From contig OZ007514.1 of assembly GCA_963931865.1 (NCBI GenBank), positions 8,844,646 through 8,908,645 of the forward strand: 64,000 bases of DNA, given 5' to 3'. The position numbers and the translations under genes are program-made. Origin of the DNA: Axinella damicornis (taxonomy: Eukaryota; Porifera; Demospongiae; Axinellida; Axinellidae). The stretch's first letter is position 1. Each line of letters begins with the position of its first letter. Shown piece by piece: positions 1 to 11,230 of the stretch. The notes beneath the pieces are model-generated. The model made no database searches. It saw nothing but the letters and a program-made list of their open reading frames with translations, and had not been told where the DNA came from.

Positions 1-260
1 GATGACGTGTACAGCAGCGACAGATTTAACACGGAAGTGCTACCAGGCCCCTTTCCGATTTTTTGTATGGGGCCTGGGAACGAGGCTACGTCCGGCAATG
101 GTAGCCTCTTGCAAATGCACGTCGTACATGTGCAAGCAAGTAGTAGGGGATGTGGTCATAGGTCGTGACCTTTGTTGCGAAATTAAAAATCGCGAAAATT
201 TAGTCAGAACGGGTTTTGGAACATTTGTACCTGTGAAGATTTCCTGATATACGGTACATA
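1..260. repeat. truncated MITE-like repeat at window edge
   Basis: Bases about 150-258 resemble 19917-20011, the right part of a TA-flanked inverted-repeat element: a shared GTGACC..GCGAAATTAAAAAT block, then a GATATACGGTA-like end. Bases 42-90 carry one end of the fold-back family with GCCTGGGAACGAGGCTA termini that recurs through the window. No gene is supported. Confidence 0.4.
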
Positions 261-1050
261 CTGTAGTAGCATTGTTGTACTGCAATTGCAAGAGTTATGT
301 AAACCAATAGGTCAATTAGGAAATGTACCATTGTACCTGGGTAAACACTTGGAGCCAGTGTTATAGGCCAGCGGTATGGCAGCGGGTTTCCATAGTGACA
401 CCACTCATTGTGGTATATAGAGTGGTCACTTTGACCACTCACTCCAAACCATATTGGGGCATGAAATGCTAAATGATGCATGCCTATCTGGTAAGTACCC
501 ATAACCCATTCCAAAAATACACCCCCCTGTGGTGGATTCCTGTCAAGCTTCATAAACTTAGCAAAGACAGACACTTGTCTTATGTGTCCGCCTGTAGTGA
601 CATCATAAGACATGCCACCAGTAGGCGCTTTATCCATTAAAAGTGTTGACACACGCAGGAATATTTGCCTAACCAATAATCATGTGAGTATTGCACCAAC
701 ATACAACATATCACTACACTCAGCATGAATATAGCTATATTATGATAAATGTTGTACTGGGTTTGTGCATAGCTGCGGCCCAGATCCATGCAACAAGGCA
801 TTATTGTTGTGCAAACTCAGGAGGCGTAGAAAACACTTTCACAGTGTACTACATGAAGGACGTGGGAAATAGCAAATGTGGGCGAAGAAACCAAAGCATA
901 GCTTCTTGTCAGGAATGCCGTGTGACATGAAGTTTATGATCCAAGCTGACTAAAGCTGATTTATTACTGTGTATGCTTGTGCGAGTAGTATGATTATAAG
1001 CCGTTGCATGGAGATGCTCTGTTTCCCATCTACTTATTCATGCAGTATCA
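261..1050. other. no gene recognised
   Basis: Only short open frames occur in this stretch, without splice-site support, domain resemblance or biased composition. I see nothing functional in it. Confidence 0.4.
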
Positions 1051-1130
1051 GGTTTCTCATCAACATCCTGTTTCTCACCAACATCCTGTTTCTCACCAAC
1101 ATCCTGTTTCTCACCAACATCCTGTTTCTT
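1051..1130 (+). repeat. 18-bp tandem repeat (about 4.5 copies)
   Basis: The unit TTTCTCACCAACATCCTG is repeated head to tail. The first copy (CTCATC) and the last (CTTATC) are diverged. Confidence 0.85.
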
Positions 1131-1935
1131 ATCCTAGTAACTACTAAATACTATGTTCACTCTGAAGCCTCACGTAGTACGGACATGCACATGCAGCGCA
1201 GCACCCGCTTGGTACAATAGAAGAGGTGTGAAATTTTGTGTTCGAGGAAGGGAGAGCTGTCTCCAGAAATGGACTTGTGTTCGATGATTTCTGAATCTCC
1301 GAATGCCTCGATCTATGGCATACTTACGATGCTGTCACCGATGAAACCTGGGAAGAAGTTCAATGCAATACGTGTGCCTGTGCTTTCCACCGTGTGAACC
1401 CGCCATCTTTTACAATCGTCATCCACTGCAGCCGGTTCCGCACGCCCCTGCACAACAATACATGGATGTGTTACTAACTTCATTGTATATAGGGTGTGTG
1501 ACGGAAGTTGTGCACATTATAATGTATAGAGATACAAATGCTAGCTCAGTATCAGACTGCTGTCATCAAAGATTAATTGCCTCACTACGCTCAGCAATAA
1601 TCAGGCCATCTACTATATTATGTTTTGAGAGGTCCAATTGTGGAAACAGTGGCAGATGGACATCAGAAGACTTGAAAAAGCACACTGTATAAACTTTGGC
1701 CATATAGCTATAGCTATTAAGCGTTTCTTGGTGCACAAAGCCATGATGGGGAATTAGGTTATTAGGTCCAACAGTTTTCATTTATTGTTTGTCCACCCTC
1801 TCGCATTGATATGATAACCACTTCCAGAATTAGAAACAGGATATCTCCAGGCTACAGCCTTAACTATGAATATATCTTAATCGGATGCACGGTATTGTCG
1901 AAACTTGGGTGAGCATTAGATTTGTCAAAGCTATT
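1131..1935. other. no gene recognised
   Basis: Open frames of 71-109 codons overlap on both strands but lack domain resemblance or splice context. No repeat structure is evident. Confidence 0.4.
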
Positions 1936-2096
1936 GAACGAGTCTTCAGGAGTGAAGTTGAAACAGCCAGAGTTCAAGACTTCAACACAGACAGCAGGCA
2001 CTCACAGTCTGCCAATTAGACGAGTCATCAGGAGTGCAGTTGAAACAGCCAGAGTTCAATACCTCAACACAGACAGCAGGCACTCACAGTCTGCCA
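1936..2096 (+). repeat. ~84-bp tandem duplication
   Basis: Two adjacent copies share the blocks GTTGAAACAGCCAGAGTTCA and CAGCAGGCACTCACAGTCTG. They lie directly upstream of a GIY-YIG retroelement remnant and may belong to it. Confidence 0.7.
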
Positions 2097-2221
2097 TACA
2101 GTCCTTAAAGATTTCATTGGATTCATATGGGGGAGACCTGGGATATCCACCCCCAAAGCTATTTCAGCAAACACCATCAACATCCCCTACATCGAAGCAC
2201 TGATCGACGACCACCTCGAAG

Positions 2222-2385
2222 ATGGAACTGCTAGTAAAAGAGGTGCTCTACATACATCGAACCCCGAAGGAGCTACTACTGAACCGTGACAAGGGCTGGC
2301 AAATCCCCGAATCTCCAGATGACGTCATCAGAAGGAGGAGCTCATTACCAGGAACAGAGCGTGCAAGATGGAAGTGGAGAAACTA
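2222..2385 (+). pseudogene. C-terminal fragment of a GIY-YIG retroelement protein (Penelope-like)
   Basis: An in-frame stretch of about 54 codons reads KEVLYIHRTP near its start and LNRDKGW in the middle, then ends at TAA. This resembles the C-terminal part of GIY-YIG endonucleases attached to Penelope-like reverse transcriptases, where an EA(I/L)xI helix is followed by LNRDGG. The rest of the domain and the reverse transcriptase are absent. About 100 bases downstream is the sequence CCCTGATGAAGGCTAG..CTAGCTTAAACG, of the type often found at Penelope element ends. A related copy lies on the minus strand near 20270-20600. It is a truncated remnant. The family assignment is by pattern only. Confidence 0.45.
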
Positions 2386-2794
2386 ACAACCATGGAGATG
2401 GAGTCCTGAATGATTAACAACTAGGCTTGGAGACTCTCAGAATGTAGCTATTTAAGTAGCTGTACATTTGCTGTATTTCATTGTGTGCCCTGATGAAGGC
2501 TAGCACAGACTAGCTTAAACGTTGGCATATTATTGTTGCCACTGCTTGGATAAGTGTGAATCATGAATCAAGATATGTACTATCAACTAAGAACCACTCA
2601 ATCATCAACAGCAATATGTTTAAATGAAATTTTACTTCTTAAAAATGTCGAGGCTTCCATGTTGGAAAGCTGCTATGGTGTTTGTATCTCTCTGGTTCAG
2701 TTGCACAGTGCTACTAGCCCGCCAGTTTGTCCTTTATATTATGCTGAATTGCGACTAGATTAGCAACCATGAGGCTGTACTGTGCCACAGAACA
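2386..2794. other. 3' flank of the retroelement remnant; no gene
   Basis: This stretch includes a hammerhead-like motif at 2489-2525. The remainder shows no coding or repeat signal. Confidence 0.4.
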
Positions 2795-3025
2795 TACTAG
2801 AGTAATCAGGCTAATTAGTCTGGAATGTTTTGTGGTACCATAATAATGGCTTTCCTAGTTACTCTAGAATGTTCTATGGCAAAGTTCAGCCATGATAATG
2901 GCTGCCCTAGTTACTCTAGAATGTAAAGTTCAACCATATGACTGTCCTAGTTACTATGGCACCATTCAACCACAAGCATGTGGCTGCCCTAATTACTCTG
3001 GAATGTTCGGTGCATGTGCTAATTA
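2795..3025 (+). repeat. degenerate ~65-bp tandem repeat
   Basis: Four or so imperfect copies carry CCTAGTTACTCTAGAATGT and a following TTCAACCAT-type segment. Confidence 0.65.
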
Positions 3026-3197
3026 CTATACAGTAGTTATAAAGCACCTCTAAAATGCCTCAAATTCGATCCCAAACTTTGTCTACTTCACATGCCCTAC
3101 ATGTAGTGGGGGCTTGCAGGGGCATGTCCTCCTCGTCAATGCCAATTTGGAGTTTGCTTGTTAACTGAGTTGAAAGGTTTGCATGATGGGGAGTAGT

Positions 3198-3236
<39 letters not shown>
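3198..3236 (+). repeat. poly-G tract
   Basis: An uninterrupted run of about 39 G. The exact length in a read-based assembly is doubtful. Poly-proline open frames across it are artefacts. Confidence 0.9.
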
Positions 3237-3238
<2 letters not shown>

Positions 3239-3563
3239 AAATGAGTGTAAAAGTAACTAATGTGTAGCCACCTTCTGTAGCCCTAGATGACAACGCTTTG
3301 TTCAAATTTCATTTTGTAGCTGTCCTATGGATTGGGACCCTAATGATGGTTAGTCAGTCTGTGGACCTGCACACAATTATATTGCATCTTACCTTGACTG
3401 GAACTTGTCTGTATGGTATCAAGGGCATATGGAGCTGCCGAAGGTGGTATAGGGTAATCAGCTGTTAGCACCATACTGTATGCTAGGGAAAATTGTTGAC
3501 GGTGTGGTCTACCTAGTTTGATTGTAGTTCATCTGAGATCGGAATGCTTCTCTATACTTGCAG

Positions 3564-3854
3564 CTGACAATGATATACACGAAGTGTGTGATGCAGTGCA
3601 GAACTTCAGTTGTGCTAGGTGGTCAGATCTGTGTTTTGCTCTGAAACTCCCACCTGCTGAAGAAGAAAACATCGCAGAAACCTACCGCAACGACCAACGG
3701 TGCCTACGACACGTCTTGCTCAAGTGGCTACGCAAAAACTATAACTTCCAGAAGTATGGCCATCCATCTTGGCGATTTTTGGTCCAAGCCGTCGGCGACC
3801 CAAGTGGAGGAAATGACTGTGCTCTAGCAGAAACCATAGGAAAGAACCATCCTA
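3564..3854 (+). CDS. Death-domain exon 1 of the NLR gene
   Basis: A 97-codon exon lies between a TCTATACTTGCAG acceptor and a GTAAGT donor, phase 1 at both ends. The product has the Death-fold pattern: a first helix DIHEVCDAV, then ARWSDLCFALKLP, a conserved LLKWLRKN helix, PSWRFLVQAV and a final ALAETIGKNHP helix. Death domains pair with other Death domains to assemble signalling complexes. Symmetric phase-1 exons encoding a whole domain are typical of exon shuffling. The open frame extends on both sides, but strong splice sites and the domain borders support these limits. The identification rests on the tryptophan/leucine spacing, not a search. Confidence 0.75.
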
Positions 3855-4128
3855 GTAAGTTGAAAGAAGTACATTACTATAGTAGCTTGCAAGTAGCTCC
3901 TAGTGCCTGTCACAGTACACCTGTTGGTCCTGTTTATCCTCAACTTCAATAATATAGAGATATGTAGTGGAGTGTTTGAATGCTGTTTTGTGTGTCGTAT
4001 TGTCCGAAGAATTAAGCTAGTGTCTTAGGAGGTGCAAATGTAGAATGTAGTCAATTTTAACGAAGCATTTTTCCACTGATGAACACTTTCTACTGCACTG
4101 AAGACTTCTCTATTTTCAACATCATCAG

Positions 4129-4209
4129 AGCCACTGAGTAGGGCAGAAGGAAAGAGCAGTATTCCCCAGGCCTCCAGTGTGGGATTGGCCTCCAACCCAA
4201 CAAGAATGG
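4129..4209 (+). CDS. linker exon 1 (Ser/Pro-rich)
   Basis: An 81-bp exon lies between CATCATCAG and GTAAGG, phase 1 at both ends, reading PLSRAEGKSSIPQASSVGLA then SNPTRM. It is nearly identical to the exon at 4615 and lies in the first of three ~486-bp tandem copies. It would encode a flexible linker between the two Death domains. Only composition, splice sites and the preserved frame support it. Confidence 0.5.
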
Positions 4210-4614
4210 GTAAGGTGTCTGATTAGTGATTCACATCCAACCCCACATTATTTTATCAATTTTGTTACTCAGTTGCATGTAGCTCCGAGTCACATAGTGT
4301 CTTGTTGCGCCTGTTTATCCTTCTATTGACTCCAATATAGAGACAGTGAAGTGTGTTTGAATGCTGTTTGTATGTTGTATTGTCCAAAGAATTCTTTTAA
4401 ATCCTATGTCTTGTACTACCACTAGCATAGGATGTCCTAATATCCACGAACTATAAAAGAGTTTGACAAGTCCTACATGTTAGTACTAATTTAGCTAATT
4501 AGGTCTTAGGAGGTATAAATGTTGTCATTTAATTTAATGGAGCATTTTGCCACTGGTGAACTCTTTCTACTGCACTGAAGACTATCATAACTTCTCTATT
4601 TTCCACATCACCAG

Positions 4615-4695
4615 TGCCACTGAGTAGGGGAGAAGGAAAGAGCAGTATTCCCCAGGCCTCCAGTGTGGGATTGGCCCCCAACCCAACAAGAATGG
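4615..4695 (+). CDS. linker exon 2 (Ser/Pro-rich)
   Basis: A copy of linker exon 1 with two amino-acid changes, again 81 bp, phase 1-1, between CACATCACCAG and GTAAGG. The tandem unit is 486 bp (4129 to 4615). Preservation of an open phase-1 frame in both copies suggests they are used. Confidence 0.5.
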
Positions 4696-5099
4696 GTAAG
4701 GTGTCTGATTATTGATTCACATCCAACTCCACATGTTCAGTTATGTTGCTCAGCTCAGTGGCTCCTGTACCATGTGTAGATGTGTACGACGTTAAATCAG
4801 CGTGCATCTTGTCTGACGTCACTGGCTGCCAAGAGGCCTGTCACTAACTAGAGATGTGTTTGCAATTGAGAGATTACAAATACTTTCCTGGGGCAGCTAA
4901 ATGGAAGCAAATGTAAAGCTGTGTACCACAAACCACCTCCTGCCAGCTATCCACCTCCTCAAAACTTATTGTACTGCATGTAGCTATGCATCCCTAGAAA
5001 GCCCCATAATCAGGTGCATGTATACATTGTATAGCTAACTTATGAACCTATATAGGCACTGCAGTGAAGACTTGCATAACTATTCTCTGCTTTTTGCAG

Positions 5100-5195
5100 T
5101 ACGAAGGCCGCCAAGAGGCAGGGGGAAAAGGGGTGGTTTGTACCAGGCTCCAAGCACGAGAGGAGCCCATGACCCCAGAACAGCTAAGGTGTCTG
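5100..5195 (+). CDS. linker exon 3 (Arg/Gly-rich)
   Basis: A third, diverged tandem copy, 96 bp, phase 1-1, between TTTTTGCAG and GTGAGT. It reads RRPPRGRGKRGG near its start, so it is strongly basic. Its donor is used about 15 bases downstream of the site used in linker exons 1 and 2, which keeps the length a multiple of three. Upstream intron sequence (CACTGCAGTGAAGACT) aligns with the other two units. The basic stretch might be a localisation or nucleic-acid contact signal, but that is speculation. Confidence 0.45.
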
Positions 5196-5436
5196 GTGAG
5201 TTTTGGTCTACATCTTTTCTCTGCATTGTTAATTTTCAAGTCATAGCCTGTTTACTTGCTCAATGGCTCCTTCCCCATACCATGTGATCATGCTGTAAAC
5301 TTGGGAGTATAATGACCATCAGTCTATTCAAAAAGTGTAATTTCTTGCTCGCTTCTATCACTCTCTGCCTGTTGAAGGATGTCCTTAAAGGTATATAAGT
5401 GGTTTTCCTTCATAGCATGTAACACATTAAAGCAAG

Positions 5437-5700
5437 GAGTCCAGTGCCTCTACCAATAGCCACGGTGAAGATCTTGGTGGACCTGTTGTCCCCGTGATAT
5501 TAGCCACTATGCCACTGTCTAGTAATCGTGCTAAATCGAAGAAACCATCGACCAGGGATGTGGCCACTGATCTTCACTATATAGCCACTTCATTGCGAGG
5601 GTTGTGGGCTTCTCTGTCACAGATGCTGAAACACGAGCAGCAGAAGTCTGACCTGTATATCCATGCAGTTTGTAGTGACATTTATCTTAACTGTACCTGA
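5437..5700 (+). other. unassigned open frame between linker and Death exons
   Basis: An open frame with coding-like composition reads NRAKSKKPSTRDVATDLHYI and then an amphipathic stretch ending at TGA 5700. None of its possible splice sites gives the phase 1-1 needed by the neighbouring exons. It could be an alternative exon or chance. Confidence 0.2.
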
Positions 5701-6128
5701 CAGGCATTCACCCCACACAGAATATATAATAGTTATAGTCTTGAGTTCAAATTAAGTTCAAAGTTGTTTGTGTGCATGCATGCAAATGAAGAGAATGGCG
5801 TCGCAAATGAGGGGTCGTGCACTACTCAGTGTAACATTGTGGCATAGTGACTCAGCATGATGGGAAATTTTGGTTCTATAACAGTGTATTAATAAAATTT
5901 TTAATACCAGACCATGCCAAGTGGTCGAAAACATGTTTGACAGAGATGGTCAGAGAGTCCACGTAGACCATAATAGGGTTAACCTGCCTTGCCCTGCAAC
6001 TGAATTCATCATTGTATGGGAAAGAGAGTAGCTAGCTAGCTTGGAATTTAGAAATACACAAGTACATTTCTTCATCTGGTCTTGTTGTGCAGTTGATATT
6101 TTTGTTTTATTTGCTCTTTCGTTGACAG

Positions 6129-6428
6129 AAATTCAACTCAAACTTAACGATCTCGGGAGACTAAAGCAATGCCTCCGCAACATTTCTGCCTATTGGGTTC
6201 CACTTGCTGATCAGCTGGGAATGACATCACAAGTTGCTACCATTCGGGGTACACCTGACAACACCGTTCCCTCAGCTTTCATGAGGGACTTGCTTAACAG
6301 GTGGCTCAGTAGGGAACACCCTTCACCTACCCTCGAGGCCCTCTGTCAAGCACTCAAAGGTGACGATGAAATTATTGGAGGAGCTGATGCAGCCAGGAAG
6401 TTGGAAGAAGGATTTCCAGGCCAACTAG
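6129..6428 (+). CDS. Death-domain exon 2 of the NLR gene
   Basis: A 100-codon exon lies between TTTCGTTGACAG and a GTTTGC donor, phase 1 at both ends like Death exon 1. The product shows YWVPLADQLGM, VATIRGTPDN, MRDLLNRWLSRE, PTLEALCQAL and GGADAARKLEEGFP, the six-helix Death pattern with W in helix 2 and the WL pair in helix 5. The donor is the weakest site in this part of the model (GTTTGC). An alternative end with read-through to TAA 6463 is possible. Tandem Death domains ahead of NACHT suggest stronger or bivalent adaptor recruitment. Confidence 0.75.
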
Positions 6429-7755
6429 GTTTGCAACAAGTGTCGGATAGAAGTGAGAAATAATGTGTTTTGAACTGCATCCAGACACGTTGGATTTGTC
6501 CACTGTGGTGGTACGTGCCTTTCAAACGCCCACACACTATGGTACAATGCAGAATATACTGCACATATGTACTGTCATGTCCACTACTAGTCTCCCGAAC
6601 ACACACCCATGAAAAGGGGGTCTGGTGACAGTACAACATGACTTCAAGGGGCGTGACCATAATGACCGTTCTCAGTAAATTCCAGGCGGAGATTGCATAG
6701 TTTAAATTTGAAGATGGCCAGAAAGCAATGAGAAAGGAAAGAGATATTCTTTGGGAAGGTAGCACTCCTCTTCGCTTAGTTCTGGGATGTGCCTAGCTAG
6801 CTACCAGGTCTACTTTGCCGACACTGAAAACTGCAAAGTAATATTATTATTATATTGCTCTGGCTAAACTCTGATTGGCCATCCCACATTCCAGACATCA
6901 ACGTCATAGGACTGAGCAAAATGTTGCATTGTCACCGGATCCATTTTGCAGGTGTACATTTGGGGTCTGGGAACGAGACTAGTACACTACAATGTAGTAG
7001 TTCAGAAATATAACCTGAACTGATAATTCCCTCTTCCCATTCTTCTTAGAGCAATTCTACTAGTAGTAGTTGTGACATTAGTTAGCTGCCTGACTGGTAA
7101 AACTGTTCATGGGGTAAAACTGTCCATGGGGTAGAACTCTGATCGGTAACTATATTCATAGGATGTAGTTGAGAGGTCATTAATTCTACTACCAAGTTTA
7201 TTTTAAGGGACACAATTTGCAGCACTATAGGTCTGGCAGTCTGCTACATCACTCTGCTCCCCGTGCGCTCATGCGCTGTGAGGGGTAGAGTAATTGTTGT
7301 GTCTGTCAGTACATGTTTGTATGTCAGTCAGTCAGTCAGTCACTATGTCACGGATTGGGTGAACACTCTCAGCCTTTCATTGCAATGGATAAGTTACAGG
7401 TGACTTGTATGTACCTCAGAAATGACAGTTGTACGAAGAGCTGTGAAAAGCAAGGATTTCACTATCTGTCCAAATTATCAAACAAAACCACACCTTGATT
7501 TCAAAATTACATGCAGATGGTTGTTGCTGCGAGCACGGGGTAAGTACTGTATTGGGCACTTCTTGTTGTACATACATAGCTACATATCAATGGAGAAAAG
7601 CTTTTGCAGTACACTAGTATTTCAGACATTTGGTGCAAATGTACGTATCAAACCATGGATACATCAAACGTTTGCAAACCATGAATGGTACACATGAAAG
7701 GATACTCAAAGTTCGTTTCATCCTACATCAGCTTCCATAGTACCACACATGGATT
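6429..7755. other. intron, no gene; scattered repeat pieces
   Basis: About 6962-6980 holds one fold-back end (TCTGGGAACGAGACTA). A block at about 7258-7560 starts near CCCCGTGCGC, includes a GTCAGTCAGTCAGTC run at 7325 and is related to 17400-17600, 25140-25330 and 28252-28345. No exon was recognised. Confidence 0.45.
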
Positions 7756-8452
7756 GGCCGTCTGTATTCGGTGGACTGGACTCGGGACTGGACTCGGGAC
7801 TGGACTGTGGGACTGGACTCACAGAAAGTTGCGCTCGTCATTTCTGAAGGCCAGAAAACAGGAAATTGCGGAACGGCACTATATAGCTGCCACCGTAGAT
7901 AATAGCTTACCAAGTACGCGAGGTGTACCAACACAGCTGTCACCATGTAGACAGCCTGCCGTGGTCCTACCATGCAAAACCGGTTAACCAGCTCGACTTC
8001 GTTTCGGTGCGAATTCGTCCATGATCTGACGATGACTTCGAGGAACACATGGCAGTCATTGCTAGCAAACTCTCGTATACCAAGTGTTACAACCATTTTG
8101 CAGCTTCTTGAACTGTTTCTATGCATGCTCCTGCCAAGTTTGGCTGGCGCTTCCGTTCCTGCTTTCCGCCTGTACTGTAGGCCTATAATTATTCATTGTT
8201 CTTGTCCCCAGACCATTTCAGTCTGGGAACGAGCCGATTCAGTGCATTGTTGGCGCACGCGCTCTGGCAGAAAGGGCTGATGGAACGGCTGATATCGAGT
8301 CATGGTCGGCTACCCCGAATGCCATTCATGTCATGTAAGTATTTTAGTAGCGTTTGATGCTTCAAAATGATGAGCGCAACTTTCTGTGAGTCCAGTCCCA
8401 CAGTCCAGTCCCGAGTCCAGTCCCGAGTCCAGTCCACCGAATACAGACGGCC
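7756..8452. mobile_element. non-autonomous inverted-repeat element with 9-10 bp target duplication (MULE-like MITE)
   Basis: Bases 7756-7843 and the reverse complement of 8365-8452 match over about 88 bp with only an isolated difference, beginning GGCCGTCTGTATTCGGTGGA. The arms contain repeats of GGACTGGACTC. The element is flanked by CACATGGAT at 7746-7754 and at 8453-8461. Long TIRs plus a 9-10 bp duplication suggest the Mutator superfamily. The interior encodes nothing recognisable. Confidence 0.75.
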
Positions 8453-8826
8453 CACATGGATCTTCACTGATTCTTCAGCATGCAGACATCACAGAATGCA
8501 ACATTCCCATCCAGGCAAGATTTTTATTTGTGGCACAATATTCTCCATACCAGTAGCCACATACGTAAATGACACTCGCTGTAAAGCTCCAGGTGGGAGG
8601 TGGGAGTGTGTGCTATGACACTTGCAGAGAGTAAGGGAGTGGCTGTGGGGAGAAGGCAATTGCTGAGGGTGTGGCAGTGGGGTAGGGCTGCCGCTGGACA
8701 CTGATTACATATACAGGAGCTGTATCTACTCTCATTATGCAACTACCTGACTATGGCAATTTTATAAGTGTTACATGCAAGGCAATTGTAACAGGAAATC
8801 TCTCATGTATTTTTGAACACCTGCAG
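8453..8826. other. intron end before the NACHT exon
   Basis: No coding or repeat feature is seen apart from the target-site copy at 8453. It ends in a good acceptor, TGAACACCTGCAG. Confidence 0.5.
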
Positions 8827-10570
8827 AGACTCAAGATAGCGGTCAGCACCCTGGCATGAGAAGCAGCCAACAAACTCCCCAGCCAGTACAAGTCTATTCC
8901 GAAACAAATGTTCCAAAATCAAAAGGCATTCTTTGCAAGTACGCTGAATACCTCCGAAGAAAATACCAAACCGAAATCCCCAGTGTCTCCCTCCAGTGGC
9001 CCCCTCCACCTACGTGTAAAGTCTTCAACCTAGCCATGATTAAACAGGAGACTAAGTATTTACGTGATGAAGAGTGTTCAAGGCTTCTACTTCGTGGGGA
9101 TGTCGCAGGTGTAATGCGTAAGAAGACGGAGGTGAAATTGGAAGACATTGTCAAACCAGACAAAAAAAGAAACGTGATCTTGATTGAAGGTGCCCCTGGT
9201 GCAGGAAAAAGTACCCTGGCCTGGCACATCTGTCAGAAGTGGGGAGCAGGAGAGCTGTTTCAGGAATTCGTGATGATTATTTTTATGCAACTGCGGGTCT
9301 TAGATATCCAGTCAGCAACAACACTAGCAAACATTTTGTCTGAGACTGATCTTGGACCTAAACCTGAAGAGGTTATATCTGCGATCAAAGTTTGTGATGG
9401 CAAGCACGTCCTCTTTGTTCTTGATGGCTGGGACGAGTTCCCACCAGGTCTTCACAAGGCTTCAATCATCAAATGTCTCATCTGCAAACCTGCAGATTTT
9501 GGTATGTCTTCAAGGACACTCATCATCACCTCTCGACCCATAGCAACAGCTGAACTACGACGTTTCGCCTCCTCCAGAGTTGAAATCGTTGGATTTCAGC
9601 AAGCCGAAATGAAACGCTACTTCACAGAAGCACTTTGTGAACCTCAGATTGTGCAGAAGCTTGAGGATCACCTGAAGTTACGGCCAGTCATTGAAGCCAG
9701 CTGCTACCTTCCGCTTAATGCAGCAATAGTAGTACACATTTTCCTTGCCCTAAACTACTCCCTCCCCACCACCCTTCATGGAGTCTTCACGTCATTGGTT
9801 CTCTGCTGCATCACCCGCCACCTGACAAGGCAGGCAGGAGAAGGAGAAGAGATCCCAGACATTTCATCACTGAACGACCTCCCTGCTGACATCCAAGAGC
9901 CATTCAACAACATCTGTACCATGGCCTACCATGGTGCGAGAGAAAACAAACCAACATTCTCAAAAGCAGATTTACAGTCGTACCATCTCCCAACAGAACT
10001 GAGCACTCTCAGCTTGATTCAAGCTGTGAACAGCTTTACAGTCCTTGGGAAGTCCAAATCATACAGCTTCCTCCATCTATCAGTTCAGGAGCTGCTTGCT
10101 GCATTTCACATTTCCAGGACTTCACCAGAACAACAGGTGAAGATATTCGATGAACTCTTTGAAGAGCCTCGTTTTGCGGCTGTGTTCCAGTTCTATGCAG
10201 CATTCACCAAACTCCAGAGTGAAGGAGTGAGAAACGTTGTGACCAGGATTGTACAGAGGAAAAGTGTACTTCTCCTGTTATCACTCCTGCGCTGTCTATA
10301 CGAAACACGAGATGTGTCACTATGCAAGTTCGTTGCTTCACAGCTGAATGGGGAATTGGATCTCTCCCGCGAATCTGTTAGCCCCGTCGACTGTCTCTCC
10401 GTCGGTTACTTCCTAAACAGTGTGTGTCTAACCACCAGTGGGGAATTCAAAGTGGACCTCAGAAATCGCAGTCTTAATGCCTACAGTATCAGCCTGCTGT
10501 GGAAGGAGTTGTTCGAGTGCAGTGGTACACCAGCAGTGGGTGCACGAGTGGAAGGACATCTTCACCTAAT
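8827..10570 (+). CDS. NACHT-domain exon of the NLR gene
   Basis: A 1744-bp exon enters in phase 1 and leaves in phase 2 at AT|GTACGT. With ATG 8856 as residue 1, Walker A is GAPGAGKST (112-120), Walker B with the NACHT acidic pair is LFVLDGWDE (186-194), and the sensor/arginine strand is TLIITSRP (221-228). VEIVGF then leads into the helical part, and FLHLSVQELLAAF (405-417) is the winged-helix/NOD2 signature of animal NLRs. The domain binds ATP and drives receptor oligomerisation in the cytosol. The exon stays open to TGA 10586, but using the donor joins HLHL directly onto the phase-2 LRR exons, so the stop is probably intronic. ATG 8856 is probably internal because the frame continues upstream to the acceptor. 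Confidence 0.92.
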
Positions 10571-11230
10571 GTACGTTCCACGCTGATATGATGGTCTATC
10601 AGTAAATCCAAGTCCATGGAGGAGGCCAAGTATGCTGAGTTTGCTGGAAGTGTATTCATACACTGTCAGCAATTGCATAGCACTATACCTTCTTCTCTGG
10701 AATTGAGATTCATGGCTTGGGCCTTTGACACCTGGTATATGGCTAAATGCTAGAGGCTTACATGCTCCATAAAATATTACAGCATTTGGGTAGGGGGTCA
10801 ACCTATACAGATGTAGTATGCTGTACATCCACTGGTGGATTACTGCCTATGGTATAGTCACCAACAAAGCGATACAAAGATGGTGGATAAATTCTCCTTC
10901 TATTATACGTTCAGTGCTGGAGTCCTACATGTAGCTCAGCTGGGGGTGTAACTGATCAGGTGGTGCCTAGTTTGCTAATATGAGAACTCACACAGGGAAA
11001 GTTGCATGCATATTAAACCGCTTTTGTTCCAAAACTGAGATAAAAATTTAATGTCAGCATAAATGTATAGAAATTGTGCAAACTTTAAACTCGCATAACT
11101 CGGTGCTTTGAACGTTACGATTTGCATCACCAGAAATATGGAAGTTTCATGCAACAGCCAGGGGCATTTACAGTTTGATCAGAAAACTAGTAACATTATT
11201 TGCGGTAGCCCCATGTTGGTATCCAGCACG
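10571..11230. other. intron, no feature recognised
   Basis: AT-rich sequence with no supported exon or inverted-repeat element. Confidence 0.45.

Noticed and set aside
3060..3305. Poly-proline frames here, at 23183-23524 and at 24076-24273
   Set aside because: Caused by poly-G runs of uncertain length.
8367..8618. Frames at 7685-8618 rich in QSRVQSRVQS
   Set aside because: Translation of the repeat-containing arms of the MITE at 7756-8452.
10571..10586. Natural stop of the NACHT frame at 10586
   Set aside because: The GTACGT donor at 10571 gives the exact phase 2 of all following LRR exons, so the stop is more likely intronic.
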